Assembly: GCA_009712635.1 (NCBI GenBank) | Contig: WASS01000001.1 | Span: forward strand, 44,387-108,386 | Direction of reading: 5' to 3' | DNA: 64,000 nucleotides | Source: Hungatella sp. | GTDB lineage: Bacteria; Bacillota; Clostridia; Lachnospirales; Lachnospiraceae | Shown: positions 44,636 to 54,052 of the stretch, one piece after another | Numbering within the stretch: position 1 is the stretch's first letter | How the letters are laid out: each line of letters starts with the position of its first letter | Notes under the pieces: model-generated | Told to the model about the DNA's origin: nothing | Databases searched by the model: none | What the model saw: the letters and a program-made list of their open reading frames with translations, nothing else | Program-made: the position numbers and the translations under genes

Positions 44636-44651
44636 GGGCTGGTACGTCATA
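44618..44651. repeat. 17-base tandem duplication at a convergent gene junction
   Basis: AGGGCTGGTACGTCATG followed by AGGGCTGGTACGTCATA, 16 of 17 identical. It spans the stop codon of legF and encodes the last residues of the M20 peptidase on the other strand. Confidence 0.9.
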
Positions 44652-45775
44652 AGACCCAGAGCCAGAAGAGCGCTTTTCTCCAACTGATCTGCTGTTGTGT
44701 ATTCGCTTGTGGTATGCACCTCATTCATGCCGCAGGCGACCACAATGCCCCTGATTCCGTTGCGTACAAAATGATTGTTATCACTTCCGCCCAGTGTCTT
44801 GTGGGTGACTGCCTCTACGCCAATGTCATCGCAGACCCTTTTAAAGCGCTTTACCACTTCTTCATCCTCATTGATTTCATAGGCCTCGATCTGCTTTTCA
44901 AAGGAAAATTCTATGCTTCCCCCGCGGCAGTCCCCAGCTTCTTCAAAGACTTTTTTCAGCTTTTCCCATTCTTCCATCGCACGGTCATCCTTCAGGCTGC
45001 GTATTTCACCAATCAAAATACACTCATCCGCAACAATATTTCCCTGCTTTCCTCCGCTTATCTTTCCAATGTTAACCGTAGTCTCTTCGTCAGCCCACCC
45101 CTGCCTGATGCTGGATATGGCGTTTGCTGCAATCTCTATGGCATTGATTCCAAGCTGGGGGCAGAAACCGGCGTGGGCGTTTTTTCCCTTTACTTTGATT
45201 TCAAAGGATAAAAGAGTGGGCGCTGCTAACGCTGCATTGCCGATTTCACCGCTTAAGTCAAACACGTATGCCTGTTTGGAATGGATGGTCGAATAGTCCG
45301 CAAGCTGGCTTCCTTTTCCGTAATTTTCTTCTGCCACAGGGAACAAAACTTCAATATCCGGATGGGGGATATCTCGTTCCTTCATGGTGCGGACTGCCTC
45401 CAATATTGCTGCAATTCCTGAAAGATCGTCTGCTCCCAGAACCGTCTCGCCTTCAGAAGTAATCACACCGTTTTCATCCTCTGCGGCATGCTTTCCAATT
45501 CCGGGTCTCACCGTATCCATATGAGCGGATAAAAGAACTGGTTCTCCAGCAGTATTGCCTTTTAAATAACCGTAAAGATTACCTGTTGGGATTGCATCTC
45601 CATAACCTGCTATCCGTTCTTTCAGACGAATACCAGCATCATCTTCTTTCACGGCAAACCCCAGCTGTTTCATCTCTTCAATCAGATAATCTGCTATTTC
45701 TCTCTCATGATACGTCTCTGAATCAAATTCCACCATTCGTTTAAACTGGCTGACCAGCCTGCTTCTGTTAATCAT
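44630..45775 (-). CDS. M20 family metallopeptidase (PepT-like)
   Basis: 381 residues. Zinc-binding motifs LSAHMDTV, GADDLSGIAA, VAEENYGKGS and LGGSDNNHFV, and the inserted dimerisation domain with NAHAGFCPQLGINAIEIA. Family members are di/tripeptidases or N-acyl amino acid hydrolases. Last gene of the eight-gene operon of reductase-like, transporter and acetyltransferase genes, where it could hydrolyse an imported Cys-containing dipeptide or N-acetyl conjugate (inference). AGGTGAT precedes the ATG. Confidence 0.85.
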   Translation of the reverse strand: MINRSRLVSQFKRMVEFDSETYHEREIADYLIEEMKQLGFAVKEDDAGIRLKERIAGYGDAIPTGNLYGYLKGNTAGEPVLLSAHMDTVRPGIGKHAAEDENGVITSEGETVLGADDLSGIAAILEAVRTMKERDIPHPDIEVLFPVAEENYGKGSQLADYSTIHSKQAYVFDLSGEIGNAALAAPTLLSFEIKVKGKNAHAGFCPQLGINAIEIAANAISSIRQGWADEETTVNIGKISGGKQGNIVADECILIGEIRSLKDDRAMEEWEKLKKVFEEAGDCRGGSIEFSFEKQIEAYEINEDEEVVKRFKRVCDDIGVEAVTHKTLGGSDNNHFVRNGIRGIVVACGMNEVHTTSEYTTADQLEKSALLALGLMTYQPS

Positions 45776-45793
45776 TTAATCACCTGCCTGGAA

Positions 45794-47770
45794 TTATTTA
45801 GTCACTGATTCCTGTCTTTTAAACTTTTCTTCTGGAGTTTTACTTAACTGCTTTCTGTTTTGCGGGGCTGACCAGATGCCTTCGTAATCAATCTGATCCA
45901 CAAAGCGGGAATTAAAATCCTGGAAAAGAGACTTGTTATCTGATCTTGATGCTGCAATATCGCGGAAATAGGTATTATTCCGAAATGCAGGAATCACATA
46001 TAAATCTCTTAAGTATCCCCATATGTTTTCATAGTCCACCACTCTGCGTTTAATGGGGCCAAGGTTTCTGTAATAATGGGTATCAAACCTTGCCAGCGTT
46101 ACAAAAAGCCTGACGTCACTGTCTGTTACATAATCTCCGAATAAAAACCGGCTGGCAGACAGACGTTCCTCAATCTGGTCCAAGGCACGGTAAAAATCGT
46201 CAAAAGCCTCTTCATAAGCTGTGATCGACTGTGCAAACATCATGCGGTAAGTGGCATTATTGACATTTGGAAACAGCCAGTCATTATAGGCATCGATCTC
46301 ACTTCTTAACTCAACGGGATAAAGATCCGGTGCGTCAGCCGCCTGAAACGGACGGAATGCTGTTTCGAAATAATTCGTCAGTCTGTGATAATCATTATTT
46401 ACTACCTTTTTTGTGGTAATATCCACCAGAGCCGGAACGGTGCAGCGACCTTTGTAATCAGGATCTGCATTGTAATAAAACTCGCTTAAAAACTGTGCTT
46501 TTAAAACAGGATCTTTTCTGTCCTCATTATACACGAATTCCCATCCATATGCACTATTTTCTTTGCTGTGCCCCACAAGATTAATTCCAATCGCCTCTTC
46601 CAGCCCCAGCAGCTCTCTTACGATAGACGCCCGGTTAGACCAGTGGCACCCTTTTGCCCAAAACAGCCGGTACCGTCCCCTCGCTGCCTTTAACTCTCCT
46701 TCTGCCTCTCCAAATGGTGTTGTAAAGTGATTGGGCTGGCGGATAAATGCTCCTCTTTCATCGATTTCATTCTCGATCTCTTTTGGCCGGGGCCTTGGCG
46801 CTGTGCTGCTCCCTGTATGAAACTGGATTTTGTCTCTGCCATGAGGCGTATTCCATGAGGTAAGATCGGGACCCTTTGGTACGATTTTATATGGATTACC
46901 AGCAACAGCACACAAATGATAATGCTTTTTAATTGCTTCAAAATCAGTAGTTTCCTTAAATTCGGGTAACGAATACAGATCTCTTACATAGCCCCAAAGA
47001 TTTTTAAAATCAGTAATACGGCTGCGGTTTAACTGAAATCCATTATAATAAGCACTATCAAAGCGAGCCAGCGTTACATATAGGCGCACATCGGATTCTG
47101 TAATGCTGTCTCCGAAAAGATAACGGCTTTTACCAAGCCTCTCTTCCAGCCAGTCAAGGCGGGAAAATACCAGATTATAAGCCTCGTTATAAGCCTCCTG
47201 ACTTCTTGCAAAACCCGCCTTATAGACTCCATTATTAATTTCATTGTATAGAATCTCATTTAATTCGTCGATTTCCCCGCGCAGATTTTCCGGATATAAA
47301 TCAGGTGTGCCTGGTTTATGATACTTCTTCCATTCCAATTCCCAGTATTTTGTCAGGTTAAAGTAGTCGTTATTTACCACCTGTCCGGTTGTTAAATCAA
47401 CGACTGCAGGTACGGTAAATCTTCCGCTGTAATTTTCGTCCGCTTTTAAATAAGCCTCGCTTAAATACTGAATCCCCAGCACCGGATCTTTTCCACCCTC
47501 ATCTAATGTAAACGCCCAGTCCGTTCTCCCCACATCTGGTCTGACCGGATCAAGAGTTCCAAGGCTTATCACATCTTCCAGTCCTAGAAGCCTTCTTACG
47601 ATCACAGACCGGTGTGCCCATGGGCAGGCAGGAGACCAGATCAGACGGTAGCGCCCCGCTTCCACCGGAAGATTTCCCTCCTCTGCACCAAAAGGAGTTG
47701 TAAAACGGTTTTTCTGGCGTTTAAATGTTCCATCCTGCTGGACTTCTTCTTTAATAAACTTTTCTGACAT
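45794..47770 (-). CDS. tandem glutathionyl-hydroquinone reductase-like protein (two fused domains)
   Basis: 658 residues, twice the family length. Residues 1-320 and 345-645 are each a complete Xi-class GST-like unit. The first has the thioredoxin-fold Cys as PACPWAHRSV; the second reads KGCHWSNRAS. Both have the EIDELN/EIDAYN linker, the YLFGD/FLFGD.TDSDVRL motif and C-terminal GYVRDLY. Family members reduce glutathionyl-quinones via this Cys. Most clostridia lack glutathione, so the natural thiol substrate is unclear. Two more single-domain paralogues lie in the same operon. Confidence 0.9.
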   Translation of the reverse strand: MSEKFIKEEVQQDGTFKRQKNRFTTPFGAEEGNLPVEAGRYRLIWSPACPWAHRSVIVRRLLGLEDVISLGTLDPVRPDVGRTDWAFTLDEGGKDPVLGIQYLSEAYLKADENYSGRFTVPAVVDLTTGQVVNNDYFNLTKYWELEWKKYHKPGTPDLYPENLRGEIDELNEILYNEINNGVYKAGFARSQEAYNEAYNLVFSRLDWLEERLGKSRYLFGDSITESDVRLYVTLARFDSAYYNGFQLNRSRITDFKNLWGYVRDLYSLPEFKETTDFEAIKKHYHLCAVAGNPYKIVPKGPDLTSWNTPHGRDKIQFHTGSSTAPRPRPKEIENEIDERGAFIRQPNHFTTPFGEAEGELKAARGRYRLFWAKGCHWSNRASIVRELLGLEEAIGINLVGHSKENSAYGWEFVYNEDRKDPVLKAQFLSEFYYNADPDYKGRCTVPALVDITTKKVVNNDYHRLTNYFETAFRPFQAADAPDLYPVELRSEIDAYNDWLFPNVNNATYRMMFAQSITAYEEAFDDFYRALDQIEERLSASRFLFGDYVTDSDVRLFVTLARFDTHYYRNLGPIKRRVVDYENIWGYLRDLYVIPAFRNNTYFRDIAASRSDNKSLFQDFNSRFVDQIDYEGIWSAPQNRKQLSKTPEEKFKRQESVTK

Positions 47771-47794
47771 TCCGATTCCTTCTTTCTTTAAGAT

Positions 47795-48286
47795 CTACTT
47801 ATGTTTCATATCTTCTCTGCCATACTCATCTGCAAACCGGAATGTCTGAGGCAGCATAAATCCCTGATTTTCCATCCAGTTTAAAGAATCTTCTGTTCCG
47901 CTGAAGATGCACATTGCGGTCTTATTTCTTCTGAATCCCATTTTTTCATAAAGAGCCACTGTTCTTGGATGGGTATAGAGAATAATATTCTGACCCCTGA
48001 CCTGATCAAGCAGTTTTGTAATCAGGGTTCTTCCTATTCCCTGTCCCTGAAATTCATCGTCAAGTGCGATATTATAAATAGCTGCCTGACAGACACCGTC
48101 AGACAGCGCTCTTCCGACGCCTACTATCTTTTCTTCGTGATAGACAAATACCACTGCATAGCTGTTTGTGAAAATAGTCTCCTGTTCTTTCGCGGTGTGA
48201 TTGGATAAGCCAGAACGGCGCAGAACATCGGATACCTCCTGCCAGTTGATATTTTCTTTTGTTGTTTTAAATGTAATCTCAGACAT
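47795..48286 (-). CDS. GNAT family N-acetyltransferase
   Basis: 163 residues. The acetyl-CoA loop is EFQGQGIGRTLI (about 78-89) with the IYNIALDDEF strand before it and ALYEKMGFRRN after. Substrate unknown; in the Bacillus S-(2-succino)cysteine and ytm systems, acetyltransferases of this kind sit with amino acid transporters and act on S-substituted cysteine. AGGAGGAG precedes the ATG, within the end of the previous gene. Confidence 0.85.
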   Translation of the reverse strand: MSEITFKTTKENINWQEVSDVLRRSGLSNHTAKEQETIFTNSYAVVFVYHEEKIVGVGRALSDGVCQAAIYNIALDDEFQGQGIGRTLITKLLDQVRGQNIILYTHPRTVALYEKMGFRRNKTAMCIFSGTEDSLNWMENQGFMLPQTFRFADEYGREDMKHK

Positions 48287-48287
48287 G

Positions 48288-49301
48288 CTACTCCTCCTGA
48301 AGCAGGAACTTCTCTTTTGGATTCCTGCTTAAAAATTCTCTATCAGCCTGAAGTTCCCAGCCACTTACATCTGGTCCCTTCGCCACAATGGAATGTACAT
48401 TTCCCCACAACGGTTTCAAATGGGGAGAAAGCTGATAATGTCTTTTATAAATATCAAAATATGTACTCTCTTTAATTTCCGGAACATGATATAAATCTCT
48501 GGCATAAGACCACAGATTTTTATAATCTGTCAGTCTCTTTTTGTTTGCTTTAAATACCTGATGATATGCTACATCAAATCTGGCAAGGGTGGGATACAGC
48601 CTGATGTCGGAATCAGTAATGTAATCTCCCATTAAAAACCGCCTGCTTTCCAACCTTTTATCTAAAACATCCATTGCTTCAAAAAACAGATGGTAAGCCG
48701 TTTCATATGCAGCCTGAGACCGTGCAAACCCAATGTCATAAACACCGTTATTAATCCTCTGAAAGATAAAATGGTTCCACTGGTCGATTTCTTCTCTTAA
48801 ATCTGCCGGATACAGCTCCGGTGCTGATTTTTTGTGGTATGGTTTCCATGCTGTTTCAAAATAAACAGGAATCCAGAAATGATCATTATTCACTCCCCGT
48901 CCTGTAAAGGTGTCTGCCAGAATTGGTACCGTTGGTCTTTCCTTATAATCTCCTCCAGGCGCATCCCTGTCATATAGCTCTTTTAAATAATGAATGCCTA
49001 ATACAGGATCTTTTTCATCCGGATCTTCTGTAAATACCCAACCTTTGGGATCTCTGTAGATTCCTGTTGTTCCCAGGCTGATCACACGGTCAAGTCCAAG
49101 CAGTCTTCTTGCAATCACCACCTTATGTGCATGGGGACAGGCTGGCATCCACAGGAGTCGATACCGGTCTGGTTCCACCGGCCATTCTCCCTGTTTATCG
49201 CCAAATTTGTTTCGAAAAAAATTTTCCTGTATTGTTATTTCGCCATCTGACTGAATCTGATGGCGAAATGTGTTTTCAAAAATCTCAACTCCTTCAGCCA
49301 T
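48288..49301 (-). CDS. glutathionyl-hydroquinone reductase-like protein
   Basis: 337 residues, single-domain Xi-class GST homologue. Active-site region MPACPHAHKVVIARRLLGLD, with His where the classical motif has Trp, then the VNNDHFW and FLMGDYITDSDIRLYPTLARFD motifs. ATG 49301 has AAGGAGG eight bases upstream; an earlier ATG overlaps the ATPase gene. It lies between the transporter ATPase and the GNAT gene. Confidence 0.88.
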   Translation of the reverse strand: MAEGVEIFENTFRHQIQSDGEITIQENFFRNKFGDKQGEWPVEPDRYRLLWMPACPHAHKVVIARRLLGLDRVISLGTTGIYRDPKGWVFTEDPDEKDPVLGIHYLKELYDRDAPGGDYKERPTVPILADTFTGRGVNNDHFWIPVYFETAWKPYHKKSAPELYPADLREEIDQWNHFIFQRINNGVYDIGFARSQAAYETAYHLFFEAMDVLDKRLESRRFLMGDYITDSDIRLYPTLARFDVAYHQVFKANKKRLTDYKNLWSYARDLYHVPEIKESTYFDIYKRHYQLSPHLKPLWGNVHSIVAKGPDVSGWELQADREFLSRNPKEKFLLQEE

Positions 49302-49314
49302 ACTGCCCGCCTCC

Positions 49315-50079
49315 TTATATTGCATATTCCGTGTTTTCCAGCATATGGATTTTTACCAGAAATTCCTTTAACCGCTCATTGTCCGGATTGTCAAAAATCT
49401 GTTTTGGAGTGCCGTCTGCCACAATTTTTCCGTTTTCTAAAAAGATAATCCGGTTAGCCACATTCTTTACAAAATTCATTTCATGGGTTACTAAAAGTAT
49501 GGTATTGCCTTCGGTAGCCGCCTTTTTAATTGTCACCAGAACTTCACTGACCAGTTCCGGATCTAATGCTGATGTAGGTTCATCCATCAAAAGCAGTTTT
49601 GGCTCCATAGCAAGAGCTCTTGCAATTGCCACCCGCTGCTGCTGACCCCCTGATAAATGCCTGGGGTAATGGGAAAGCCGGTCACCCATTCCAACTTTTT
49701 CAAGCTGTTTCTCAGCAATGGTCTTTGCCTCGCTCTTCTTTATCTTTTTTACCACAGTTAAGCCTTCCATCACATTTTCCAGTGCGGTCCGGTTTTTAAA
49801 AAGGTTAAACTGCTGAAATACCATTTCTGTATAACGCCTTAACTCCAGCTTTTCTTTGGCGGACCGGGTAGTTAAATTAATTTCTTTATTATTGATCCGT
49901 ATTGTTCCCTCCTCCGGCTTCTCCAGCAGATTAATGGAGCGCAGAAGCGTGGATTTTCCAGTTCCGGAGGGCCCGATAATTGCCACAACGTCACCTTCTT
50001 CAATATCCAGATCCACATGATCTAAAACCACATTGCTGCCATACTTTTTGCACAGTCCGCGAATTTCAACCACACTCAT
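49315..50079 (-). CDS. polar amino acid ABC transporter ATPase
   Basis: 254 residues. Walker A GPSGTGKST, signature LSGGQQQRVAIARAL, Walker B LLLMDEPTSALD. HisP/GlnQ/TcyC-type. With the adjacent permease and binding protein it forms an amino acid importer; the sulfur-gene context points to cystine or an S-conjugate. Confidence 0.93.
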   Translation of the reverse strand: MSVVEIRGLCKKYGSNVVLDHVDLDIEEGDVVAIIGPSGTGKSTLLRSINLLEKPEEGTIRINNKEINLTTRSAKEKLELRRYTEMVFQQFNLFKNRTALENVMEGLTVVKKIKKSEAKTIAEKQLEKVGMGDRLSHYPRHLSGGQQQRVAIARALAMEPKLLLMDEPTSALDPELVSEVLVTIKKAATEGNTILLVTHEMNFVKNVANRIIFLENGKIVADGTPKQIFDNPDNERLKEFLVKIHMLENTEYAI

Positions 50080-50082
50080 CTT

Positions 50083-50808
50083 CTATGCCTCCTTTTTCTC
50101 TGCAATCTGTTCCGGAACGCTCATCTTCTTTTCTATGTAAGTAAAGAGCCGTTCAATAAAAATGGTAATAACCCAGTAAATAATAGCGAGGGAACAGTAT
50201 ACTTCAAAATAACGATAGCTGTTTCCTGCCAGGATTTTGCCTTGTGCGGTGATTTCCACCACCGAACAGGTAAAGGCCAGCGAAGTGCCCTTTACAAGTC
50301 CGATGAGGGAGTTCCCAAGAGAAGGAATCGCCACCGTTACAGCCTGAGGAAGCAGAACCCGAAAGAAAATCTGCAGCCCATTCATTCCTAATGACTTGGC
50401 TGCCTCCACCTGACCTTTTTCAACAGACTGTATGGCGGCACGAATGGTCTCTGAATCAAATGCTGACTGGTTTAACCCAAGTGCTACAATTGCAAAAATA
50501 ATTGGCGGGATCCCATTCACATTATAGGAAGTTCCATTATAGAAATTGTAGTATTTTAAGAAAATGGGAATTCCAAAGTACGTTAAGTACAGCTGAACGA
50601 TAATAGGAGTTCCCCTGACCACTGAAACAAACAGGGTACAAAGCTGCTGTAATACCGGTATGCGATGTATCTTTACAATTGCAATTAAGAGTCCTGCCAC
50701 CCAGCCAATGATTAACGCAATCAGCGTCAGCTGTATGGTTACCGGTAAATATTTTAATAATAAGGGGATCTCTGTAAATACCAGCTGCCAATCAAATATT
50801 TTGCTCAT
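50083..50808 (-). CDS. polar amino acid ABC transporter permease
   Basis: 241 residues, HisM/TcyB type, with about five membrane helices and the EAA-like loop QVEAAKSLGMNGLQIFFRVLLPQA. Begins 23 bases after the binding protein; GGAGG precedes the ATG. Confidence 0.92.
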   Translation of the reverse strand: MSKIFDWQLVFTEIPLLLKYLPVTIQLTLIALIIGWVAGLLIAIVKIHRIPVLQQLCTLFVSVVRGTPIIVQLYLTYFGIPIFLKYYNFYNGTSYNVNGIPPIIFAIVALGLNQSAFDSETIRAAIQSVEKGQVEAAKSLGMNGLQIFFRVLLPQAVTVAIPSLGNSLIGLVKGTSLAFTCSVVEITAQGKILAGNSYRYFEVYCSLAIIYWVITIFIERLFTYIEKKMSVPEQIAEKKEA

Positions 50809-50831
50809 CTTGTGCCTCCAGCCATCGGTTA

Positions 50832-51770
50832 TTATTTATAAGAAGGAGAATAGTCGGAACCAAACCATTTTAAGTTGATTTCCTTAGAGGTTCCGTCTTC
50901 GATCACTTCTTTTAATGCCTGATTAAGATCCTCAACCAGCTTTTCATTTCCCTTGCTTACAATTAAGTAGCTGTAAGGCTCTTCCATTAAATCCTTTGCT
51001 ACATCACTGCTGATGGATACACCCGTCACATTAAAATTAAATTCTTTCTCGTAGTATTCAAACATCGGTTTATCCATTAATACAAAATCATATTTTCCAG
51101 CTTCCACATCCTGAATCTGAAGTACCAGATCCTCGTCGCTATATTCAATGTTAATGGCTTTCTGAGGATTTGCTGCATTGTAGTTCTCCAAAGCAGTTGT
51201 AATGTTAATTCCGGATTGTGATATGGTTTTTAATCCGGCTAGATCTTCCCATGTGTTAATACTCTCCGCCTTTTTATTATCTTTTGCAAAAATTGCCACG
51301 TACTCATTAGCGAAAATAGGATCTGTAAATAAATATTTTTCTTTCCTCTTCTCATTTTTTGCGAAATTATTTACTCCGATCTGATAACGGTCCGAATCAA
51401 GTCCTGCAAAAATGGACGGGAAGTCCGTTACTTCTATTTCCAGTTTATACTGGGGAAGGCGGTCAAAAATAGCTTTAATCAGTTCAATGTTATGACCAGT
51501 CAGCTGATTACTGCTGTCTACAAAAGTAAATGGCTTAGGGGAGCCGCCTGTTGCTGCATAAACTGTGACAGGTTCTGCTGCTGCAGTGGTTTCGCTTCCT
51601 GACTGGGCTGCCACAGAGCTGGTTTCCTCTTTCTTTGATTCTTCTGACGCTTTTGCCGTAGTTGTTTCAGCTGGTTTCTGTGAATTGCTGCTGCATCCGG
51701 ACAATGCTCCTAATATGGTGGCTGCTCCCAATACTCCAACTATTGCTCTTTTTAATTGATCTCTTTTCAT
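50832..51770 (-). CDS. polar amino acid ABC transporter solute-binding lipoprotein
   Basis: 312 residues. Lipoprotein signal with LSGCSS (about 23-28), a Ser/Thr/Glu-rich linker, then the family 3 binding fold (TGHNIELIKAIFDRLP, YQIGVNNFAKNEKRKEKYLF). Such proteins bind cystine or other polar amino acids. Context favours a sulfur-containing ligand. Confidence 0.92.
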   Translation of the reverse strand: MKRDQLKRAIVGVLGAATILGALSGCSSNSQKPAETTTAKASEESKKEETSSVAAQSGSETTAAAEPVTVYAATGGSPKPFTFVDSSNQLTGHNIELIKAIFDRLPQYKLEIEVTDFPSIFAGLDSDRYQIGVNNFAKNEKRKEKYLFTDPIFANEYVAIFAKDNKKAESINTWEDLAGLKTISQSGINITTALENYNAANPQKAINIEYSDEDLVLQIQDVEAGKYDFVLMDKPMFEYYEKEFNFNVTGVSISSDVAKDLMEEPYSYLIVSKGNEKLVEDLNQALKEVIEDGTSKEINLKWFGSDYSPSYK

Positions 51771-51800
51771 AATTTTTTCTCCTCTTTTTTAATTCGTTTT

Positions 51801-52778
51801 TTACTTTGCTTCAAATTTTTCTTTCCTGTTATGAGGTTCATCCCAGATCGACAGATCCGGTCCTAAGGGAAGAATACCATATGGGTTATGTGCATGATTT
51901 CCAAGTAAGTAGCCTTTTTTAATGGAATCAAAATCCGTAGCTTCCTTAAATGCCGGTATGGAATATAAATCCTTTGCATAATTCCACAGATTATCAAATT
52001 CTGACAACCGGTTTCTGTTGGTTTTAAATGCAAAATAGTAAGCTGCATCAAATCTGGCAAGTGTTACGAAAAGCCGGATATCGGAATCGGTAATCTGGTC
52101 TCCAAATAAATATCTGCTTTTTGAGAGCCGCTCTTCCAGCCAGTCAAGTCTCTGAAACAAAACATCATACGCTTTTTCGTATTCCGTCTGGGACTTGGCA
52201 AACCCGGCTTTATAAACTCCGTTATTAATTTCGTGAAACAGAATTGCATTCAGTTCATCAATTTCTTTTCTTAAATGTTTGGGATAAAGATCTGGTGCAT
52301 TCTGCTTATGAAACGGTTTCCACACAGTCTCCCAGTAATTAGTCAGATGGTGATAATCGTTGTTTACCACCTTCCGTGTTTTTAGATCTACAACTGTGGG
52401 AACGGTTGCTCTTCCTTCGTAGTCTGGATCGGTTTCTGCATAGATCTCAGGCAGATAACGAATTTTAAGCACTGGATCCACATTTCCCTCATCTAAAGAA
52501 AATTCCCAGCCGTTCTCTGTCCTGACGGGACTCACCGTTCCAACACTAATTACATCTTCCAGACCCAAAAGTTTCAGTGCAATGATCTGTCTTGTAGCCC
52601 AGGGACAAAGGGGCGTCCAGATCAACCGGTATCTGCCGGCTTCAACCGGAAGTTCACCTTCACCACTGCCAAAAGGAGTGATAAAATAATTATCCTGTCT
52701 TACAAAAGCGCCTGTTTCCGATACTTCATGTGCATCCTCACTGGTTGCTACCTTACCGAATTTATCTTCTAATGCCAT
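51801..52778 (-). CDS. glutathionyl-hydroquinone reductase-like protein
   Basis: 325 residues, closest in pattern to the first half of the fused 658-residue protein. Active-site segment TPLCPWATRQIIALKLLGLED, then VVNNDYHHLTNYWE and YLFGDQITDSDIRLFVTLARFD. First gene of the operon; AAGAAGG precedes the ATG. It is separated from cysK by a terminator, so the operon has its own promoter. Confidence 0.9.
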   Translation of the reverse strand: MALEDKFGKVATSEDAHEVSETGAFVRQDNYFITPFGSGEGELPVEAGRYRLIWTPLCPWATRQIIALKLLGLEDVISVGTVSPVRTENGWEFSLDEGNVDPVLKIRYLPEIYAETDPDYEGRATVPTVVDLKTRKVVNNDYHHLTNYWETVWKPFHKQNAPDLYPKHLRKEIDELNAILFHEINNGVYKAGFAKSQTEYEKAYDVLFQRLDWLEERLSKSRYLFGDQITDSDIRLFVTLARFDAAYYFAFKTNRNRLSEFDNLWNYAKDLYSIPAFKEATDFDSIKKGYLLGNHAHNPYGILPLGPDLSIWDEPHNRKEKFEAK

Positions 52779-52856
52779 ACTATTTTACCTTCTTTCCAGC
52801 TTCGTCTTGCCTCGTGTGAATATCATATCATAATTGTATGTTAATAGGTAATATGT

Positions 52857-52894
52857 ATAAAAAACAACTGGCAATAAGAATATCTTATAACCAG
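52857..52894 (-). terminator. intrinsic terminator of cysK
   Basis: CTGGTTATAAGA/TCTTATTGCCAG stem with short loop and a T-rich tail on the minus strand, 32 bases after the cysK stop. Confidence 0.85.
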
Positions 52895-52925
52895 CCGTTT
52901 TTTAACATGGTAATTTTATTATATT

Positions 52926-53858
52926 TTATGCGAATAATGGTGTTGATAAATACCGGTCACCGGAATCGGGAAGTAATACAACAATGGTCTTTCCCTTGTT
53001 TTCAGGTCTATCCGCAACAAGCTTTGCTGCCTTTAACGCAGCTCCGGATGAAATACCAACCAGAATTCCTTCTGTGACTGCAAATGACTTGCCTTCTTTA
53101 AATGCATCTTCATTTTCAACAGTAATTACTTCATCATAGATTGCGGTATTTAATACCTCCGGTACAAATCCGGCTCCAATTCCCTGAATCTTATGAGGTC
53201 CTGGTTTACCACCGCTAAGTATGGGGCTGCTTGCCGGTTCCACTGCCACGATCTGCACATTGGGATTCTTTTCCTTTAAATATGCTCCGACACCTGTTAC
53301 CGTTCCGCCTGTACCTACACCTGCAATAAAGATATCAACGGTTCCGTCCGTCTGATCCCAGATCTCCGGTCCGGTTGTCTCTTTATGCACTTTTGGATTG
53401 GCTGGATTTACGAACTGTCCTAATATAACGGAGCCTTCAATGGTATCCTTTAATTCATCTGCTTTTTCTATGGCACCTTTCATACCCTTGGCACCTTCCG
53501 TGAGAACCAGCTCTGCACCATAGGCCTTTAAGAGATTTCTTCGTTCCACGCTCATGGTATCAGGAAGAGTCAGGATTGTTTTGTATCCTTTTGCGGCTGC
53601 TACAGCAGCAAGACCGATTCCTGTGTTACCGGAAGTTGGTTCAATGATAGTAGCTCCAGGTTTTAAAATTCCTTTTTCCTCTGCATCTTCTATCATTGCT
53701 AAAGCAATTCGATCCTTTACGGATCCGGCTGGATTTAAATATTCCAGCTTTGCCAGAAGTGTAACCCCTTCTACACCCTCTGCTGCACCGTAACGGCTGA
53801 TTTTCAGTATCGGTGTTCCTCCAATAAGTTCTACTGCGCTTTCTTTAATTGATCCCAT
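52926..53858 (-). CDS. cysK: cysteine synthase A
   Basis: 310 residues. PLP lysine in [21 protein letters not shown] loop, [10 protein letters not shown] phosphate site and C-terminal SSGAAL. Makes cysteine from O-acetylserine and sulfide. ATG 53858 lies eight bases after GGAGG; an ATG five codons earlier overlaps the SD. It is preceded by a 290-base leader with a Cys-rich peptide and has its own promoter and terminator. Confidence 0.95.
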   Translation of the reverse strand: MGSIKESAVELIGGTPILKISRYGAAEGVEGVTLLAKLEYLNPAGSVKDRIALAMIEDAEEKGILKPGATIIEPTSGNTGIGLAAVAAAKGYKTILTLPDTMSVERRNLLKAYGAELVLTEGAKGMKGAIEKADELKDTIEGSVILGQFVNPANPKVHKETTGPEIWDQTDGTVDIFIAGVGTGGTVTGVGAYLKEKNPNVQIVAVEPASSPILSGGKPGPHKIQGIGAGFVPEVLNTAIYDEVITVENEDAFKEGKSFAVTEGILVGISSGAALKAAKLVADRPENKGKTIVVLLPDSGDRYLSTPLFA

Positions 53859-53916
53859 GTCCTTATCCTCCATATTATCATTTTATTGTTTCATTATTAT
53901 TGTTTTTAAATTATAA

Positions 53917-53932
53917 AGAAGCAGCTGCTTCT
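53917..53932 (-). terminator. possible attenuator hairpin before cysK
   Basis: The perfect palindrome AGAAGCAGCTGCTTCT is followed on the minus strand by TTATAATTT. The T tail is interrupted, so termination would be weak; its position between the leader peptide and the cysK SD makes it the best candidate for the regulated terminator. Confidence 0.4.
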
Positions 53933-53983
53933 AAGGCACCTGCTTTCATCTTTTATGGGATAAATAAATATCCCCATATCCGA

Positions 53984-54052
53984 TGCTGCCAGGCATTAGA
54001 AAGAGCAATCCAATAAAACTGTTTTTTTTCTATAACAAACAGCCTGGCAACA
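53984..54052 (-). promoter_or_regulatory. RNA stem over the Cys codons of the cysK leader
   Basis: TGTTGCCAGGC (54042-54052) pairs with GCCTGGCAGCA (53984-53994): eleven pairs including one G-T. The left arm includes the second and third Cys codons of the leader peptide; the right arm starts just after its stop codon. A ribosome stalled for Cys-tRNA would block the stem. The released right arm could pair instead with GATG and TGCC sequences near 53935-53955. Confidence 0.55.

Noticed and set aside
49109..49645. Plus-strand ORF of 178 codons
   Set aside because: Antisense to the GHR and ABC ATPase genes.
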